Shown here piece after piece: positions 1-11,405 of a DNA stretch of 64,000 bases. The position numbers and the translations under genes are program-made. The notes beneath the pieces are model-generated. The model had not been told where the DNA came from, ran no database searches, and saw only the letters and a list, made by a program, of their open reading frames with translations. This DNA is from Anthoceros angustus (lineage: Eukaryota > Streptophyta > Anthocerotopsida > Anthocerotales > Anthocerotaceae). Location of the stretch: assembly GCA_010909165.1 (NCBI GenBank), contig MU008184.1, forward strand, positions 248,001-312,000, read 5' to 3'. How positions within the stretch are numbered: the stretch's first letter is position 1; every line of letters starts with the position of its first letter.

Positions 1-2162
1 CACTGCCAAAGCCACGGCTGCAGCACTGATACGACTCCTCCTTTCACTTGTTAAAGCCAGATGGAAGGCTAGCACTGCTGTCCTGATGAGCCACAATATT
101 GCGGAAAGCTCATTAAAATATAAGCTCCTCCATAGCCTCCAGTTTCCAGCAAGCGAGGCCAGTTGAGATACTTGCAAAAGAGAAGACCGCTACAAAACAT
201 TACCATAGTGATGCATGGCATGGTCGATCAGGAGCAAACACTTTGTCCATATTTGCCAGAAAGTCCTGTAATGTGTCCCATATAAGAAAAAAATACAGGG
301 GTACCTACTGCACAATCCACATTATGAAAAACCCACCAGAAGAAGATTTGAATTTTGGTCTTGTCGTGCAAAGTTTTTTGCCTTGAGATACTGTGCCTGA
401 TCCATGACAAGGAGGCCTTGAGTGCAGTTTGAGTAGCCACTTCACTTCACAGGAATACGCACTAAGCTGACCGGACAAAACAGGAAAGCACATACATGAA
501 GAGGGAACAGGGACTCCAGGATGCCATATCTCCAAAGCAATCGAACCGACCGTTCAGCAGAACCATATGCCATCAAAGTGTTAACTTCCAACATCAGCCG
601 CCCCTGCAGCCGAAACATGACACAGTGACTGCAAGAACTCACAAGTACTTTCCACAAAACAGCATTCTGAATCAGTGGAAGCATGCTTTATGCGTCTCCA
701 ATCACATACACCAAAACAAAGTCCCACTGCGGTTATTTCTTACCCCAGTGATTTGGGAAATTAAGTGCTTCTGAGCTTCCATAGCTTGTTCTGTGGCCCT
801 CGCTAGACTAAACTGAAGGCGCGCAGCAAAACGAATTGCTCGCAGCATCCTCACTGCAAACATTACCCACGAGAACTCCTTCAGATGGAATTCATTGATA
901 CTCAAGGGCAGAAAATGCTAACTCTCCTTTTCCGTCTTCCGTCCACCGGAAAAGCTGCCACATGCAACCTGACAAATGCTTTACCAGGGTCTTCTGCAAA
1001 AGAGTCTTTTGCACGAATCACAGTTCGGATCTGCAAATGAAAAACCAAAAACCAAACTCTTAGAAAAAAATTACGATATGAGCTGGCAAAATACAAGTTC
1101 CACAGTTACAATGTTGAGCCTCAATGATCCAACCTCATAAATTAAAAGCCCCATTCATACCTTGAGCTTCTTCAGATCCTGGAGACCGCCAACGTAATCA
1201 TATACAACTTTTTGAAAAGGGTCATACATGAGCCTGCAAGATCATTACCATATGCACCTCAGTAACAAGGTTATCGGTTCATAATCATATAAGAGCAGGG
1301 CAGTCTATAGACTTGCTGTGACGAGTGAGGGCAATGGTACCCATTAACTGTAAAATCACGTTTCTGGGAATTTTCCCACCGAGAAAAATCACTTTTATCC
1401 CAGTCATCAACTCCCTGTAAAGATTCTGGTCTCCTAGCAGATTTTTTAGGCCTAAAGCCCCCAAATGCCTTGAACGTGGTACTGAAACTTGAGACCTTTT
1501 ATTCCAACATCATGGGATGCATTATTTCCAGCTTCTGGGAAACAGCAGATTAAAAATGACAAAACGACGTGACTGCGTCACATAGGGCCACATAATAGAC
1601 AGCCTAAAGCACTCCTTATTGAGGTAAGCCAAGTGCTTACCTCAATAACTGATCCACCAGAAGGAATGAGGCATATGGGAAATCGCTTTCCTACAATCAA
1701 AGGTCTGCGTGGGAAGCCTTTCTGCACCTGTGGAACGGGTAAAAAGTAGCACAAACCAGCACCCATGAGCATTGAATATTGGATCCGGTTCCTATTGACA
1801 CTACATGAACAACAATAATAAAGCTACAGACCTCTTTCGGATTGGCAGTAGAGAGCACATCAAAATCCTTTGGAACTTGCTTCAATAGCAAATCTCGAAC
1901 GCTTCCTCCTACCAGATACGATTCATATCCTGGTCCAAATAGCCAGATACAACAGCTAATTTGCAGGGGCTCACACAAGAGAACAGTAGCTTCGAAGACG
2001 TGAACAACCTGATCTGTTAATGACTGGCAGAACACTCCCAAACAATCGTACCCAGACTATTCAGTCGATGAAGCACACTCCAGGCTGACTGTGGTATATG
2101 CTTAGCTGTCAGTCCATGCTCCTTCTCCTGAAGAGCAACAAGCTTCGCTTTCACCTTCTTCC
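1..2162 (-). CDS. CCA-adding enzyme / poly(A) polymerase family protein (3' end missing)
   Basis: This is a class II nucleotidyltransferase of the tRNA CCA-adding / PcnB-like poly(A) polymerase family, which adds nucleotides to RNA 3' ends. Eleven exons read on the minus strand: 2162-2052, 1929-1832, 1727-1641, 1495-1341, 1233-1161, 1030-985, 853-744, 603-496, 396-337, 265-204 and 82-1. All junctions are GT-AG and all phases match. Visible motifs, in order, are the catalytic head [11 protein letters not shown] with DFDVLS (the metal-binding D-x-D), then [58 protein letters not shown] and [16 protein letters not shown]. The last exons read DRPCHASLW and then LAFHLALTS, a region typical of plant family members. 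The C-terminus lies off the window and the first coding exon(s) upstream of 2162 were not resolved. Family assignment is strong. Sequence alone does not settle whether it is a CCA enzyme or a poly(A) polymerase, or its compartment. Confidence 0.9.
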
Positions 2163-3067
2163 CTGCAAAGAGGGCCAGATTCAATTTTACAAAAACACTG
2201 CAGCATTGTCCTTTGAAAACGAGGAAAAACAATGGGACATTGAAAAACAACCTGATGATGGCACTGCAGCCTTCCCAGCGGGAGATTGAGCCCGAGCTTC
2301 TTTTTCAGCAAGGTCTGAAGAGGAGACGGTCACTTCCACACACGTGCCCTGCACCTCCAAACCTGGCTGGCACTGCCACAGAACAAAAGTTACGCATGCC
2401 AGGACGCCCGCACCCAAGTTTTGTGCGGAGGACAGAAAGCATCACCCATGATTAAAACCACTGCAAAATCCATCCACACAAGCACCTGGAAAACCAAAGT
2501 ACCTGCTTGCACCATCTAGCCGAATAAAAGGAAGCTCTGGAAGCTTGCCGCCATCTGGCCAACAGTCTCTTCTGGAGTATCTCTCCTGCCATCCAATGTG
2601 TAATAACGCCTCTCATACTAGAAACGTCCAAGACTATGCCGATGCATCATGAACGCGCCAAAAACATGGCTCAATTGCGGCTTCCTCATTGCATCGGGCT
2701 CCTGGTTGTAGACATTGCACCAACGTGTCTTGAGCCCGCAGTTTGAGTCCCTTGGGGTCGACTTTGCCACCCACCAAACCTGCAGAGTCGCCTCACTAAA
2801 GCCCTAAACCCTCCCTACACCCTTGTCCCCGGAACCTGTCGCAGCGCAGTGTAGTTTCGGATCAAAATTTTTAAACTACAAGCAACTGCCCCGAAGCGCA
2901 AACATGACTGCAGCCAGGATGACCGACAGTCGTCAGTTGTGTGGTACGCCGCCTAGCTTCAACAACGCCAAAGCATCAGCGATACCATCAGTGCCGTGCA
3001 AGCCTAATGTATTCAATCAGCAGCGCGGTCTACAGATTCGTGCAGAAGCAGGCGCGTTCGTAGTGCG
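2163..3067. promoter_or_regulatory. Divergent intergenic region between the nucleotidyltransferase and reductase genes
   Basis: About 0.9 kb separates two head-to-head genes. It must hold the unresolved first exon(s) of the minus-strand gene (the acceptor feeding the exon at 2162 is clear) and the 5' leader of the plus-strand reductase. An ORF at 2823-3134 overlaps the reductase start in another frame and shows no family similarity, so I treat it as leader. No promoter element was identified with certainty. Confidence 0.45.
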
Positions 3068-4551
3068 ATGGCGAAGGATTTGGTGCTGCCTCTTAGCGCC
3101 ACTGCCGCGGCACTGCTCGCAGTACTGGCGGTGAAGCAGCTCGTTGTGAATCGGAAGCCCGCCTTCATCCAGTCGCTTCAAGGGAAGCATGTGTCGATCA
3201 CGGGAGGCTCCAGTGGTATTGGTCTGGCCATTGCCAAGCAGGCACTGGAAGAAGGGGCCTTCGTCAGTATCATGGGCCGGAGTGAGGCAAATCTCACCAA
3301 GGCCTGCTCTACTTTGCTGGAGACCACAAAGCGGAGCGCTGACAGCGTTTTCCTTAAGGTTTGATAAGCCGCTTCCCTTTCCGGGTACGGTATGGTGAGT
3401 TGGACCATCAAATGCATAACCGACCTGTAAGAGATGCTTTGCATTCTCCGCGATTCCTGATGCTGTCTTGCAGCTGGTTGAAGGTGGCCTGAACAGACAA
3501 CCTGCTGAGCACAGAAGTCTTTCTTTCCCTGAGTAGGTTCAGGTGAATCGCAGTCGATCTAAGAGTGGCGTGCACCGTGGATTCCTATGAATGAGATGTT
3601 GTTACTTTCTGGCAGGCTGTGGACGTAGGTGACGGGCCAGCTATCACGGCAGCAGTCCAAGAGGCGTTTGCGTGGAAGCCAATTGATGTTTTGGTTTGCA
3701 ATGCCGGGATAGCCCAGTCGAAGTATTTTACTGACTTCAGTCTCAAGGAGATTGAGAGTATTATCCAGATCAATCTGCTCGGGTCCCTGTACACAGCACA
3801 CGCAGCTCTTCCCCTTATGAAACAGCGCAGCGACTCCAATCCTTCGTCAATTGTCCTCATGAACTCGCTTGCGGGATTGGTAAGGCACTCAGGTCTTGAC
3901 TTTCAATGACCTTGTATGCAGCCGTCATTTCTAGACTTAGCAGGCAAGGCAAGAGGCAAGTGTTTTGTTGTGTTAATTTCATTCCTCGTCCTTTTCAGAT
4001 GCCGTTATACAAGGCCGTCCCCTACTCTGCCAGCAAGTGGGGCCAAAGGGGAATGGCGGAAGTGCTCAGGCTTGAGCTTCTGCCGCACAACATTCGATTG
4101 AGCGTGGTGTATCCGGGATACACTGCCACACCAATGCTTGATGTGGGTAAGCTTCCGATTGGGCTCTTCGACCGACTTTGCTTTATGCACCGACTCAGAT
4201 GTTCCTTTCTGATTTATGACGCCCGGCCACCATACTGCAGCTGAAGCGGAAGACGAAGGAGTGAAGGATATCTCTTCCTACAAAGGAGAAACTCAGGCCG
4301 AGTCAGTTGAACACGTTGCAAACTGTACTCTGGAGGGTGTCAAGCAGGGAGAATTCCATGTGTTGACGAGGCGTCGTGCTAAATACGTCTTTACATTCAC
4401 CAGAGGCTGTACCCCTCCGCCGACTCTCAGAGAGTGCCTGTGGGACGCAGTAGTCTACCTTCCGAACTTGCTAACCAGGTATCGATTGAATGCAAACTTG
4501 GAGAGACGGATTAGGATGTATGAGTCCAAGAGGCAACACGTCTCGCTCTGA
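3068..4551 (+). CDS. TSC10A: 3-ketodihydrosphingosine (3-dehydrosphinganine) reductase, TSC10/KDSR type
   Basis: A short-chain dehydrogenase expected to reduce 3-ketosphinganine to sphinganine with NADPH, the second step of sphingolipid synthesis at the ER membrane. Four exons (3068-3358, 3616-3879, 3999-4146, 4241-4551) join in frame to 337 codons, close to plant TSC10 length. An N-terminal membrane segment spans about residues 8-27. The nucleotide-binding loop TGGSSGIG is at 45-52 and CNAG at 125-128. A serine lies in the LMNSLAGL segment just before 185, and the catalytic YSASK is at 194-198, so the SDR Ser-Tyr-Lys set is complete. A C-terminal hydrophobic stretch (LWDAVVYLPNLL) and a basic tail resemble the family's membrane-associated end. 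The start at 3068 is chosen because it puts the membrane anchor directly before the Rossmann fold. It is divergently arranged with the upstream nucleotidyltransferase gene. Confidence 0.9.
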
Positions 4552-5899
4552 TTACGACATATATTTCTAGAGATGGCTCATACATATGGCCAGGGTTAGA
4601 GGCTCCGTGACTTTGATGTCTAACTCACGAGAGAAGGGACAATTTAAAGTCAGTGAGACTTTGTTGTCCACCTACATGTCTAGGTAGCTAAGCCCAAATG
4701 GTCATACATTTATAATGAAAACGAGCATTTGTACTTTGATCGACGATAGTTACATGAAGAAGAGAAGAATTTTATTTAAGTCCACCAGGGACGGATTGCT
4801 GTGACGCGACTTGGTACTTAACAAATTGTACCGGGACTTGGTACATACTTAACAAATTGTACCGAGACTTGGTACTTAACAACTTGTACCGGGACTTAGT
4901 ACTTAACAATTTTACTGGGACTTGGTACTTAACAACTTGTACCGGGACTTGGTACTTAACAATTTGTACCATGGTGTCTCTAAGCTATGTACTTGCACCA
5001 AGGATATACACTCCTTTTAGGCACCCCATTTAAGTATCGATTTGAGCGTAGGATGTTTAATAACGACGTTCATTTGGCCTAAATTTAAGTCCACTAAGGA
5101 CGATTTCATGGCCTAAATTTAAGTCCACTAATGACGATTTCGTCATGGGACTTGGTACTTAATTTTTGTACTATGGTGTGCCTAAGCTACTTGCACCAAG
5201 AGCATCCACTCCCTTTAGATACCCCATCTAAGTACTGATCTAAGCGTAGGATGCTTAATAACTACATTCTTATAAATGTGTGTCCATTTGGCCTAAGCCA
5301 TTATAAATGTGTATCCATTTGGCCTAAGCCATTTGGACATGGATGGCTTAAAGGAGTGAGTGCCCTTGGAGCTTCCGTAAATTAATTAAAATATAGTAAA
5401 ATATTGAAAATATAAACATAAATATAACATTTCATTAATTAAAAACAACTATTTCAGCATTACCCAGATAAACCATCCCTCGGGGTATGGTAAACTACTA
5501 CCATGGTACAATTGTTACCATGTTGTTGACAGGAAATTTCATCAAACTTCTTCTTTTCTTAAAAGAGACTTTTTCTTCTTCCTCCAGGTCTCATGTGCAT
5601 ACACTTCTTGATTTTCTTCTAGGTCTCATGAGTATACAGGCTGGTAGTTGGCGCTTCGGGGTGAAGCTTCCGCTAAATGGGACTTCACGTCATTGTGACA
5701 GTTTAGAGAACACGTTGTCTCCTAAGAGCAACAAGCTCGTGCTTTTCACAAAAGTGAAACGGATCACCTGCACTCAGATCCTCCGCTTGTAGTCTCAAGG
5801 CAAAAACTGAATGTATATAGCTCCAACTGCATAGTAGAGAGGCAGAATGCGCCTACAGTCACCTACACCTACAAGAACTCCAACCCTGGTCCGAGAGCC
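4552..5899. other. AT-rich intergenic spacer with short repeats
   Basis: No gene is recognisable here. The stretch contains the minisatellite at 4806-4971. It also has a doubled 'ggcctaaatttaagtccacta' type sequence near 5077-5130, and a doubled 'ataaatgtgt.tccatttgg' sequence near 5270-5335. A TATA-like AT-rich stretch (5385-5450) follows. A 101-codon ORF at 5487-5792 has no recognisable features and contains a duplicated 'aggtctcatg' segment, so it is probably not a gene. Confidence 0.6.
4806..4971. repeat. ~27-bp minisatellite, about six copies
   Basis: Roughly six head-to-tail copies of a 27-bp unit with the core GGGACTTGGTACTTAACAA followed by TTGTACC. Copies differ by a few substitutions, and one has a four-base insertion. 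A degenerate single copy recurs near 5146-5175. It lies about 250 bp downstream of the reductase stop codon. Confidence 0.85.
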
Positions 5900-6526
5900 T
5901 CATACATGAGAGACCACCACGGGTGCCGGTGGAGCTCCTGTCCCAAGGAATGACAAAAAGCCTCCAGGAGCTTCCTGGTCGTCCAGGAAGAGGTCATCCG
6001 GCACTCGAAGGGCACCATGTACAGAGATGACAAGGGACCCAAAAAGTCCTGCCCAGATGAGAAGAGATCCAATGTTGGTGATGAAGACCACCAGGACGGA
6101 GAAGGCCGACAGCAGGATCAGGACCTCCCTTTCACTGAACGTTCTGTTGAACAGAACCAGGGGCTCAGTCCGGAAGAAGTAAAGCAAGACCCAGGCTGCC
6201 ACAAGCAGAGCCAAGACGATGAGGGATCCCAGATTCCACAACAGGCTCAGTGCCACCACTCCAAGTAGAACGATGATGTAGTTAATCCTGAAGTAGGTCA
6301 CGTTCTTCTTCAGCCTGCTACTGGCCTCAGCCAAGGACTCTGGCTTGGCAAAGGCGTTCCGATCCACCATTTCCGCCCATGGCCGCCGTTGTGAGAGCGC
6401 AAACTTGGCGGCCTCGAAGAACCTGGCCATGAATAGACGGGCTGCGGGTGACGCTTGCAAGCCTCCTCCTGATTGCAAGCTTCCCGATTGAGAGAGAGCC
6501 ATGATTCCACGACCTCGGTGGCCCAC
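5900..6526 (-). CDS. PRA1 family protein (prenylated Rab acceptor)
   Basis: An uninterrupted 208-codon frame encodes a PRA1/YIP3-type membrane protein, a family that acts in Rab GTPase membrane delivery and ER-Golgi vesicle traffic. A hydrophilic N-terminal ~75 residues lead into RRPWAEMVDRNAFAKPESL, which matches the segment before the membrane core in plant PRA1 proteins. Two long hydrophobic hairpins follow at about residues 82-118 and 135-172. They are separated by the EPLVLFNRTFSERE loop. The C-terminal tail is acidic and then Pro/Val-rich, after a HGALRVPDDLFLDD segment typical of the family. Length fits plant PRA1 proteins (about 180-240 aa). The gene has no intron, as is common in this family. 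Translation could instead start at residue 9, which would change little. Confidence 0.92.
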   Translation of the reverse strand: MGHRGRGIMALSQSGSLQSGGGLQASPAARLFMARFFEAAKFALSQRRPWAEMVDRNAFAKPESLAEASSRLKKNVTYFRINYIIVLLGVVALSLLWNLGSLIVLALLVAAWVLLYFFRTEPLVLFNRTFSEREVLILLSAFSVLVVFITNIGSLLIWAGLFGSLVISVHGALRVPDDLFLDDQEAPGGFLSFLGTGAPPAPVVVSHV

Positions 6527-8130
6527 TCAACCCTACACAAGCCCACTGCGGGTGCAAACAACACCAGTCTATCAGCAACCTAACCAACGGACCTCAACCC
6601 TGCCCCATCCGATCGTGATAATGGTTGCAGCACCATGCCAAGAAACCAAAGCCCACACGGCCTCCATGTGCAACTTACAACTAACAGTGATGAGCTATTA
6701 GACGACAAGACACCACAACACAGGGATTGCATGTGCACCTCACAAACCGGAGTCTCAGGTCCTCCCCTGCTGCCGTATGCGGAGCTCGCAGCAACCAGCT
6801 CCGAATCCAAAAACCCGGTCACACCCAGATCTCCAGCAATGGCGAGCGGGCGATCTGTTCGACGGTAGCAGCTGCACAACAACAGCAGCAGCAGCAGCAG
6901 CAGGAACGCCAGAACCCTAAGACGATTCACCAACAGGATCGGTTGCGACTGTCGAGCAAGGCGGCACGCACTGCTGGATCACACCCACACAGACGAGTGC
7001 GCCCGCGCAAAAAAAAAAAAGGAAAGTGAGAACCACTTCCAGATCTGGCAGATGGCAAGCCCGTGAGAGAAACCCAAAGGCAAAGAAACCCTGCGAGGCA
7101 AGCGGATTTTGAAGGAGGAAGCGTTGGTCCTTTCCGGTGGTGGCCACCGCCAGGTGGCCGTTCGACAGTAGGTAGTTTATTAACTATATTATGGAGGCTA
7201 ATAACCCAACCGTGTGACTAGTTTTGAAAGTCGCTTTAGTTACTCCAGTCCCGGCAGTGGGAAAGTTCCAAATCCGCACAAACGAGAAACCGCTCCATTC
7301 ACGAATGAATCGTACCTGTGGTGAACAGTTCGGTTACTTCCCGACTATGGATTATGGCTGACGGTGCTAATGCTGACTAGCCGTGTGGTCAGTTATGTAC
7401 GTACCTATGTATGTACATACTGTAGTATGTACCTCGAGCTACGAAACGGCACTACGGCAACGATAGTAGAAATGATCTCATTCAAAGATGTGAAACCTCT
7501 AATTTGTTCCATTAACTATGCCGGCGGCAAATCTCTAAAGAACGGAGGACTTAGGCGGATTCGCATGTGGGCACCTCCGCTTCCGGAATGACATTTTGGC
7601 GGAAAAATGGCCCCATGAGACCATCTTTAGCATACGGAAGGCCTGCCCTATGTTTACGGTAGGGGGGCTTTTTTTAGGTGGTTGTAATCGGTTCCGGCTC
7701 CCGGAAAGAGCTACGACGGTCAGATCCGGCAGCCCGTATAGCCGGTGTTCATTTTGGGTCTTCAACACTGAGATCTACAAATTCACATCTCGCGAGGAGC
7801 TCCTGTCTCGCAAGTCTCGCGATTTTGAGAGGAGCTCATGACTTGCACCAATTCTTCTTGATAACCTAGGAGTGGAAGATGGAGCGACTGTAAGGATTTG
7901 CTTTTCTCCACAACGTTAATGGACCGTCATCAAAGGCATTGTTTGTGGTGCCTTCTCCCATGCCGTAACGCCCCACTTTTACGCCATTGGAGAGCTCCTC
8001 TCAAGAAGAGAGGAACCGATGAGCCGAACTCAGATCTTGCAGTGCAAAACGTGAAGATTTTGATCGACACCTTGTGTGGCAACAAGGAAAGGACCAAGAT
8101 AGCAGTCGCTGGGCTGCCATTGCGCCTGGT
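6527..8130. other. Gene-poor region upstream of the PRA1 gene
   Basis: It contains the likely PRA1 promoter and leader, with a (CAG)n run at about 6877-6903 and an A-run at about 7010-7020. From 7150 to 8100 I see only short open frames with no recognisable domain. A fragment near 8020-8145 reads as moderately protein-like (residues such as QNVKILIDTLCGNKERTKIA) just before the GC-rich array and may be decayed transposon sequence. Confidence 0.5.
6877..6903. repeat. (CAG)n microsatellite
   Basis: A run of about eight CAG/CAA trinucleotides lies some 350 bp upstream of the PRA1 start codon. It creates long poly-Leu or poly-Gln frames on either strand that should not be read as genes. Confidence 0.9.
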
Positions 8131-8149
8131 TGCCACCGCCCATGGGTAG

Positions 8150-8400
8150 GCAGAGTGTTAGGGGAGGGCCGGACGGCCGGCGCCCATGGGCAGGCGTGTT
8201 GGGGGCGGCGCCCATGGGCGGCGCCCATGGGCAGGCGTGTTGGGGGCGGCGCCCATGGGCAGGTGTTAGGCGGCGCGCCCATGGGCGGGGTGTGCTAGGG
8301 GAGGACGCCGGACGGCCGGCGCCCTCCCCTTGCTCCACCCGCATGCACCGACGGGTGGTGCTAAGGAAGGGCGCCGGTCGGCCGGCGCCCTCCCAGGTGA
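8150..8400. repeat. GC-rich palindromic array (GGCCGGCGCC type)
   Basis: Tandem GC-rich units are built from GCGCCCATGGGC palindromes and CGGCCGGCGCC cores. Several copies carry a 'gggcaggcgtgttgggggcggc' style spacer. The same sequence family, on the opposite strand, forms the arrays at 41.15-41.97, 43.17-43.26 and 44.34-44.96 kb, where it reads CGTCCTCCCCTAGCACAC. As at 41 kb, it sits directly next to a copy of the same unrecognised element (8443-9660). Confidence 0.85.
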
Positions 8401-8442
8401 AGCTAGGGGGGGGACAAGAAGGGAACGGTAGGTATCCTATCA

Positions 8443-9944
8443 CCGATGGAAGATGTGGCCCATTTGCAGGAAGGGTTAAAAGATTTGCGTCCATAGGTGA
8501 CTGTTGAAGAGTACAAGTGGTGGGAAGCCTTTTGGGTGGACCGGAAGGAGATTGCTATCATTGTGGAGAATAACATTGGGCTAGTGCTACAACGTCCTTA
8601 GAAGTGGTTTTCACATGCAGAAGTGGATCATACAGCCTGACCACTTCAAGTGCCAGATGAAGCTTTGGTAGATGAGGCATTATTGAGGGACCTCCCATAG
8701 CGTGATATGTAGTTGGGGGCATATCAAAATGCCGGAAGGCAACAGTGGGAATGGCGCGGATGAATGGGGACATAATGAAAATCTTGAAGGGGATGTTTCT
8801 GGCAGTGCCGTGCACTATGGACACTCATAACAGGCCATTCTGGATTGGGGAGAGTCATTGACGCGAAGCTAGATGCACCACGACCTCACTTTCTTATCCA
8901 CTGGTATCGGACCGAGCACACAGATGCGTACGAAGGGAGATATGTGTAGGAATACATAGTTCGTCAGAGTGCCAACCCATCTGGTCTGATGCCGAGGAAA
9001 AAAGGGAATAAGGTTTATTACCCAAAAAACATACAGGAGGTGTTTGTGAATGAAACAGCCATCCTGTATTATGGGTTTGTGTTGAATGCACGGAAACATG
9101 TGTATGTGGTGGACAAAAATGTGATAAGGGATAAGCTCTGCGAGTTGCGCGGCTTCATACAGCCTGCGAATCAAAGTGCCATTGAAGATAGTGATGACAA
9201 TGTGGGGAAGCTGGACCAAGTGATGACGAAGGATTGAACTCTGGTGATGAGTGAAACTGAAATCACGGTTTGTCATGGGGTCCCAGAGTGAATGTTGTAC
9301 CTCTAGTTCCAGATGTTGCTGTGTTTTGGAAATACCCTGTCCGTGGCTTTTGTTGTGTCCTTACTAAACCACATTTTCCTCCCAAAACTGAATTTACAGT
9401 CGTCCCTTTTTGGCAAGAACGACCTTCCTTACCGTTCCTACTTTGCATTAATCCCATAGATTCGAGTTTGCAACCACCATTCGACAGAAACATTGCTGGA
9501 TGGAAAGTAGGAACTTTAGTGGGTGACACCCTTTTTTTTCGGAGATGTTTTCCGGAATGCCTTAAAAACGCTGTTTTAGGGCCCATCAAAAACCCCCTTC
9601 AGAGATTATTTACGGAAAACCCACTTCGAGATTATTCACCCCCTTCAAAAATTATAATGTGTGACAATCCCTCAACTTCACTTCCTTACGAGTTGAGAAC
9701 TTCAGACCCTTGGTGGACCTATCTTGTTTCTCGTACTCGTTCATCTATGGTATTTCCATTACTAGCTCTAGGAATTCCCGGTTATATTTTGAAACACTCC
9801 GACGCTGCACCATTCCGCACCAATTTGTCCCTGGCTACCTCAAGCCCCTCGCTTGGTACAAAAGCACCTCGTATTTCCGTTAGAAATCCCCCCAGATCCG
9901 TAAAAGCTGCAATTTGTCTAGTTCCTACCTGCCGTTGGCGCTAA
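8443..9944 (+). pseudogene. Decayed unrecognised mobile-element coding sequence
   Basis: A protein-like but interrupted reading runs on the plus strand. It contains segments such as EYKWWEAFWVDRKEIAI (8505-8555), MDTHNRPFWIGE (~8818-8852), HFLIHWYRTEHTDAY (8890-8935) and KKGNKVYYPKNIQEVF (8998-9045), separated by in-frame stops and frameshifts. A 224-codon open frame (9270-9944) follows. The part from about 9105 to 9660 recurs, inverted and about 80% similar by eye, at 40.48-41.02 kb, so this is a dispersed repeat family. I could not assign it to a known transposase or polymerase family. Confidence 0.6.
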
Positions 9945-10883
9945 AGCCCCCAAGTCGAGGCGGTGCCCCGCAAAAAGCTACTGCCACATCCACTTGTTGT
10001 GCTGCAGGTATATATTAGCTGCAGTCGAATGTACCTCTTCATCTGATCAATCCACCAATCAACCTGCCCAGGTTCTTCCCTCCCATCCAGATACTTGGGC
10101 TTTGCAGCCTTCACGCGGCCCAAGCCCTCTTGTCCATGTTGAGGACCCACCGGCCCTCAAGTTTGCAGGGCTGCCTGCAGCGTAGCCTCTAGTTGTGCAA
10201 TCCTTTCAACCGAAGCCTGTTCTAACCGCGCAATCCGCTCGTTGGAGGCTGCCAATAGTTGTGCAAGCCTCCTCCCACCGATCCCAGACTCGCCCATCCT
10301 AGTCTCAGCGTTGTTGCCCCCGCCTAGCTCGTGTTGGATCCATGGCTGTCGGCCGCTCCTCCAAAATCACTACCAGAGGCAGCGGCGGCTCCCACTCTCT
10401 AGTTACTAAGGCCAAGGTGGCAGCGTGCTTAGGCAGGACTGGGTAATCACCATGGGATAGAACTTTCGCACGCCATTGCCGTGACAGAGGGACTTTGACC
10501 TCTGAAAAGTATCGCTCCAGCCCTTGTGTTGAGAGTCCCAGCCGGCCCTCCACTTCTGCCACCAGTCCTAGCTACGGGCTATGGTGCTCTTGGCTCCACG
10601 GACTATTGGGAGGGAGTTGCGAACGCCTGTATAGCTGCTCGAGAAGGAGCCGACCCCATAATATCCAGTATGGGCATCCTTCATGTGGAACGTGCGCCAA
10701 TTCCAGGCCGTAAGAGAACAACTATCATAGATTCGCTCCTGATGGTGGAAATTTTGCCGTGATCCATCTAAACAGGGCCAGCAGCTCTTGCCAATCTCCA
10801 GGAAGCGCAGGCAGGTCAAGGTCTCTGTAATCGCTCCGGGGCTGATGCAGGTTGTGGGGCTCCATCGTCCTGAACAAAGGACA
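9941..10883 (-). mobile_element. LTR retrotransposon leader and gag N-terminal fragment
   Basis: On the minus strand, downstream of the primer-binding site, there is an interrupted reading. It includes a coiled segment (SNERIARLEQASVERIAQLE, near 10180-10250) and then KPKYLDGREEPGQVDWWIDQ (10050-10110). The latter matches the start of Retrotrans_gag domains, where a K-P-x-x-F/Y-x-G motif precedes a D-W-W-x-x-M segment. Stops and shifts interrupt the frame, and it is cut at about 9941 by unrelated repeat sequence. No pol domain follows. Confidence 0.65.
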
Positions 10884-10897
10884 TGGCTCTGATACCA
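10884..10897 (-). other. Retrotransposon primer-binding site (initiator tRNA-Met type)
   Basis: The minus strand reads TGGTATCAGAGCCA two bases after the LTR end. This is the standard plant LTR-retrotransposon primer-binding site, complementary to the 3' end of initiator tRNA-Met. It fixes the orientation of the element and the inner boundary of the LTR. Confidence 0.9.
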
Positions 10898-10899
10898 GT

Positions 10900-11405
10900 T
10901 GTCACAGCAGCTATGCCAAAGATTAAAACCCTACGACTGCCTCCTCATTGGTGGTCAGGCCCTCCATATTTATGATCTCAACCGCAATCTATGGCGGGAT
11001 TACATAGGAAAACAGTCCCTGAAGATGCCTGGGCTATTAGACACCTATATCCTCTTGCTGATTTACCTAACAATAGGAAAACAGTCCTTGACGGTGCCTG
11101 GGCTACTAGACACTTTTATCCTCTCGCTGATTTACCTAACAAAGGATTTGGTTGTGGGTTACTAGACACCTGTATCCTCTCGTTGATTTACCTAACAAAG
11201 GATTTGGTTGTGGGGCTCCCTCCTGCATCCTCGCACATCCTCCTACCATCGCTCTTTGCTGCATCCTCCTACATCCTCCCACAATCTCTCCCTCCTGCAT
11301 CCTCCTACATCCTCTCGCAATTGCTCCCTCCGCAGTCGCTCGCTCCTGCCAATTGCAGTGTAGCCGCAAGCTTGGGAGGTTGGGAGTTGTTGGTTGATTG
11401 TGACA
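10900..11405 (-). mobile_element. 5' long terminal repeat, ~506 bp
   Basis: The minus-strand LTR begins TGTCACA at 11405 and ends TGTGACA at 10900, a perfect 7-bp terminal inverted repeat with the expected TG...CA ends. It is followed directly by the primer-binding site. It contains an internal tandem repeat (about 11005-11215; units of roughly 50-70 bp with 'gatttacctaacaa') and CATCCTCCTAC-type repeats (11222-11330). I found no 3' partner LTR in the window, so the element is truncated. Confidence 0.8.

Noticed and set aside
2823-3134. Upstream start for the reductase
   Set aside because: The 103-codon frame is in a different phase from the reductase exon and ends inside it. Start at 3068 gives the expected membrane anchor and length.
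4806-4971. CRISPR-like direct repeats
   Set aside because: Units are contiguous without unique spacers and the surrounding genes are eukaryotic. This is a minisatellite, as are the arrays at 13858, 19960, 20950 and 33720.
6580-6933. Poly-Leu frame upstream of the PRA1 gene
   Set aside because: It arises from the CAG/CTG microsatellite and has no homology-like features beyond the repeat.
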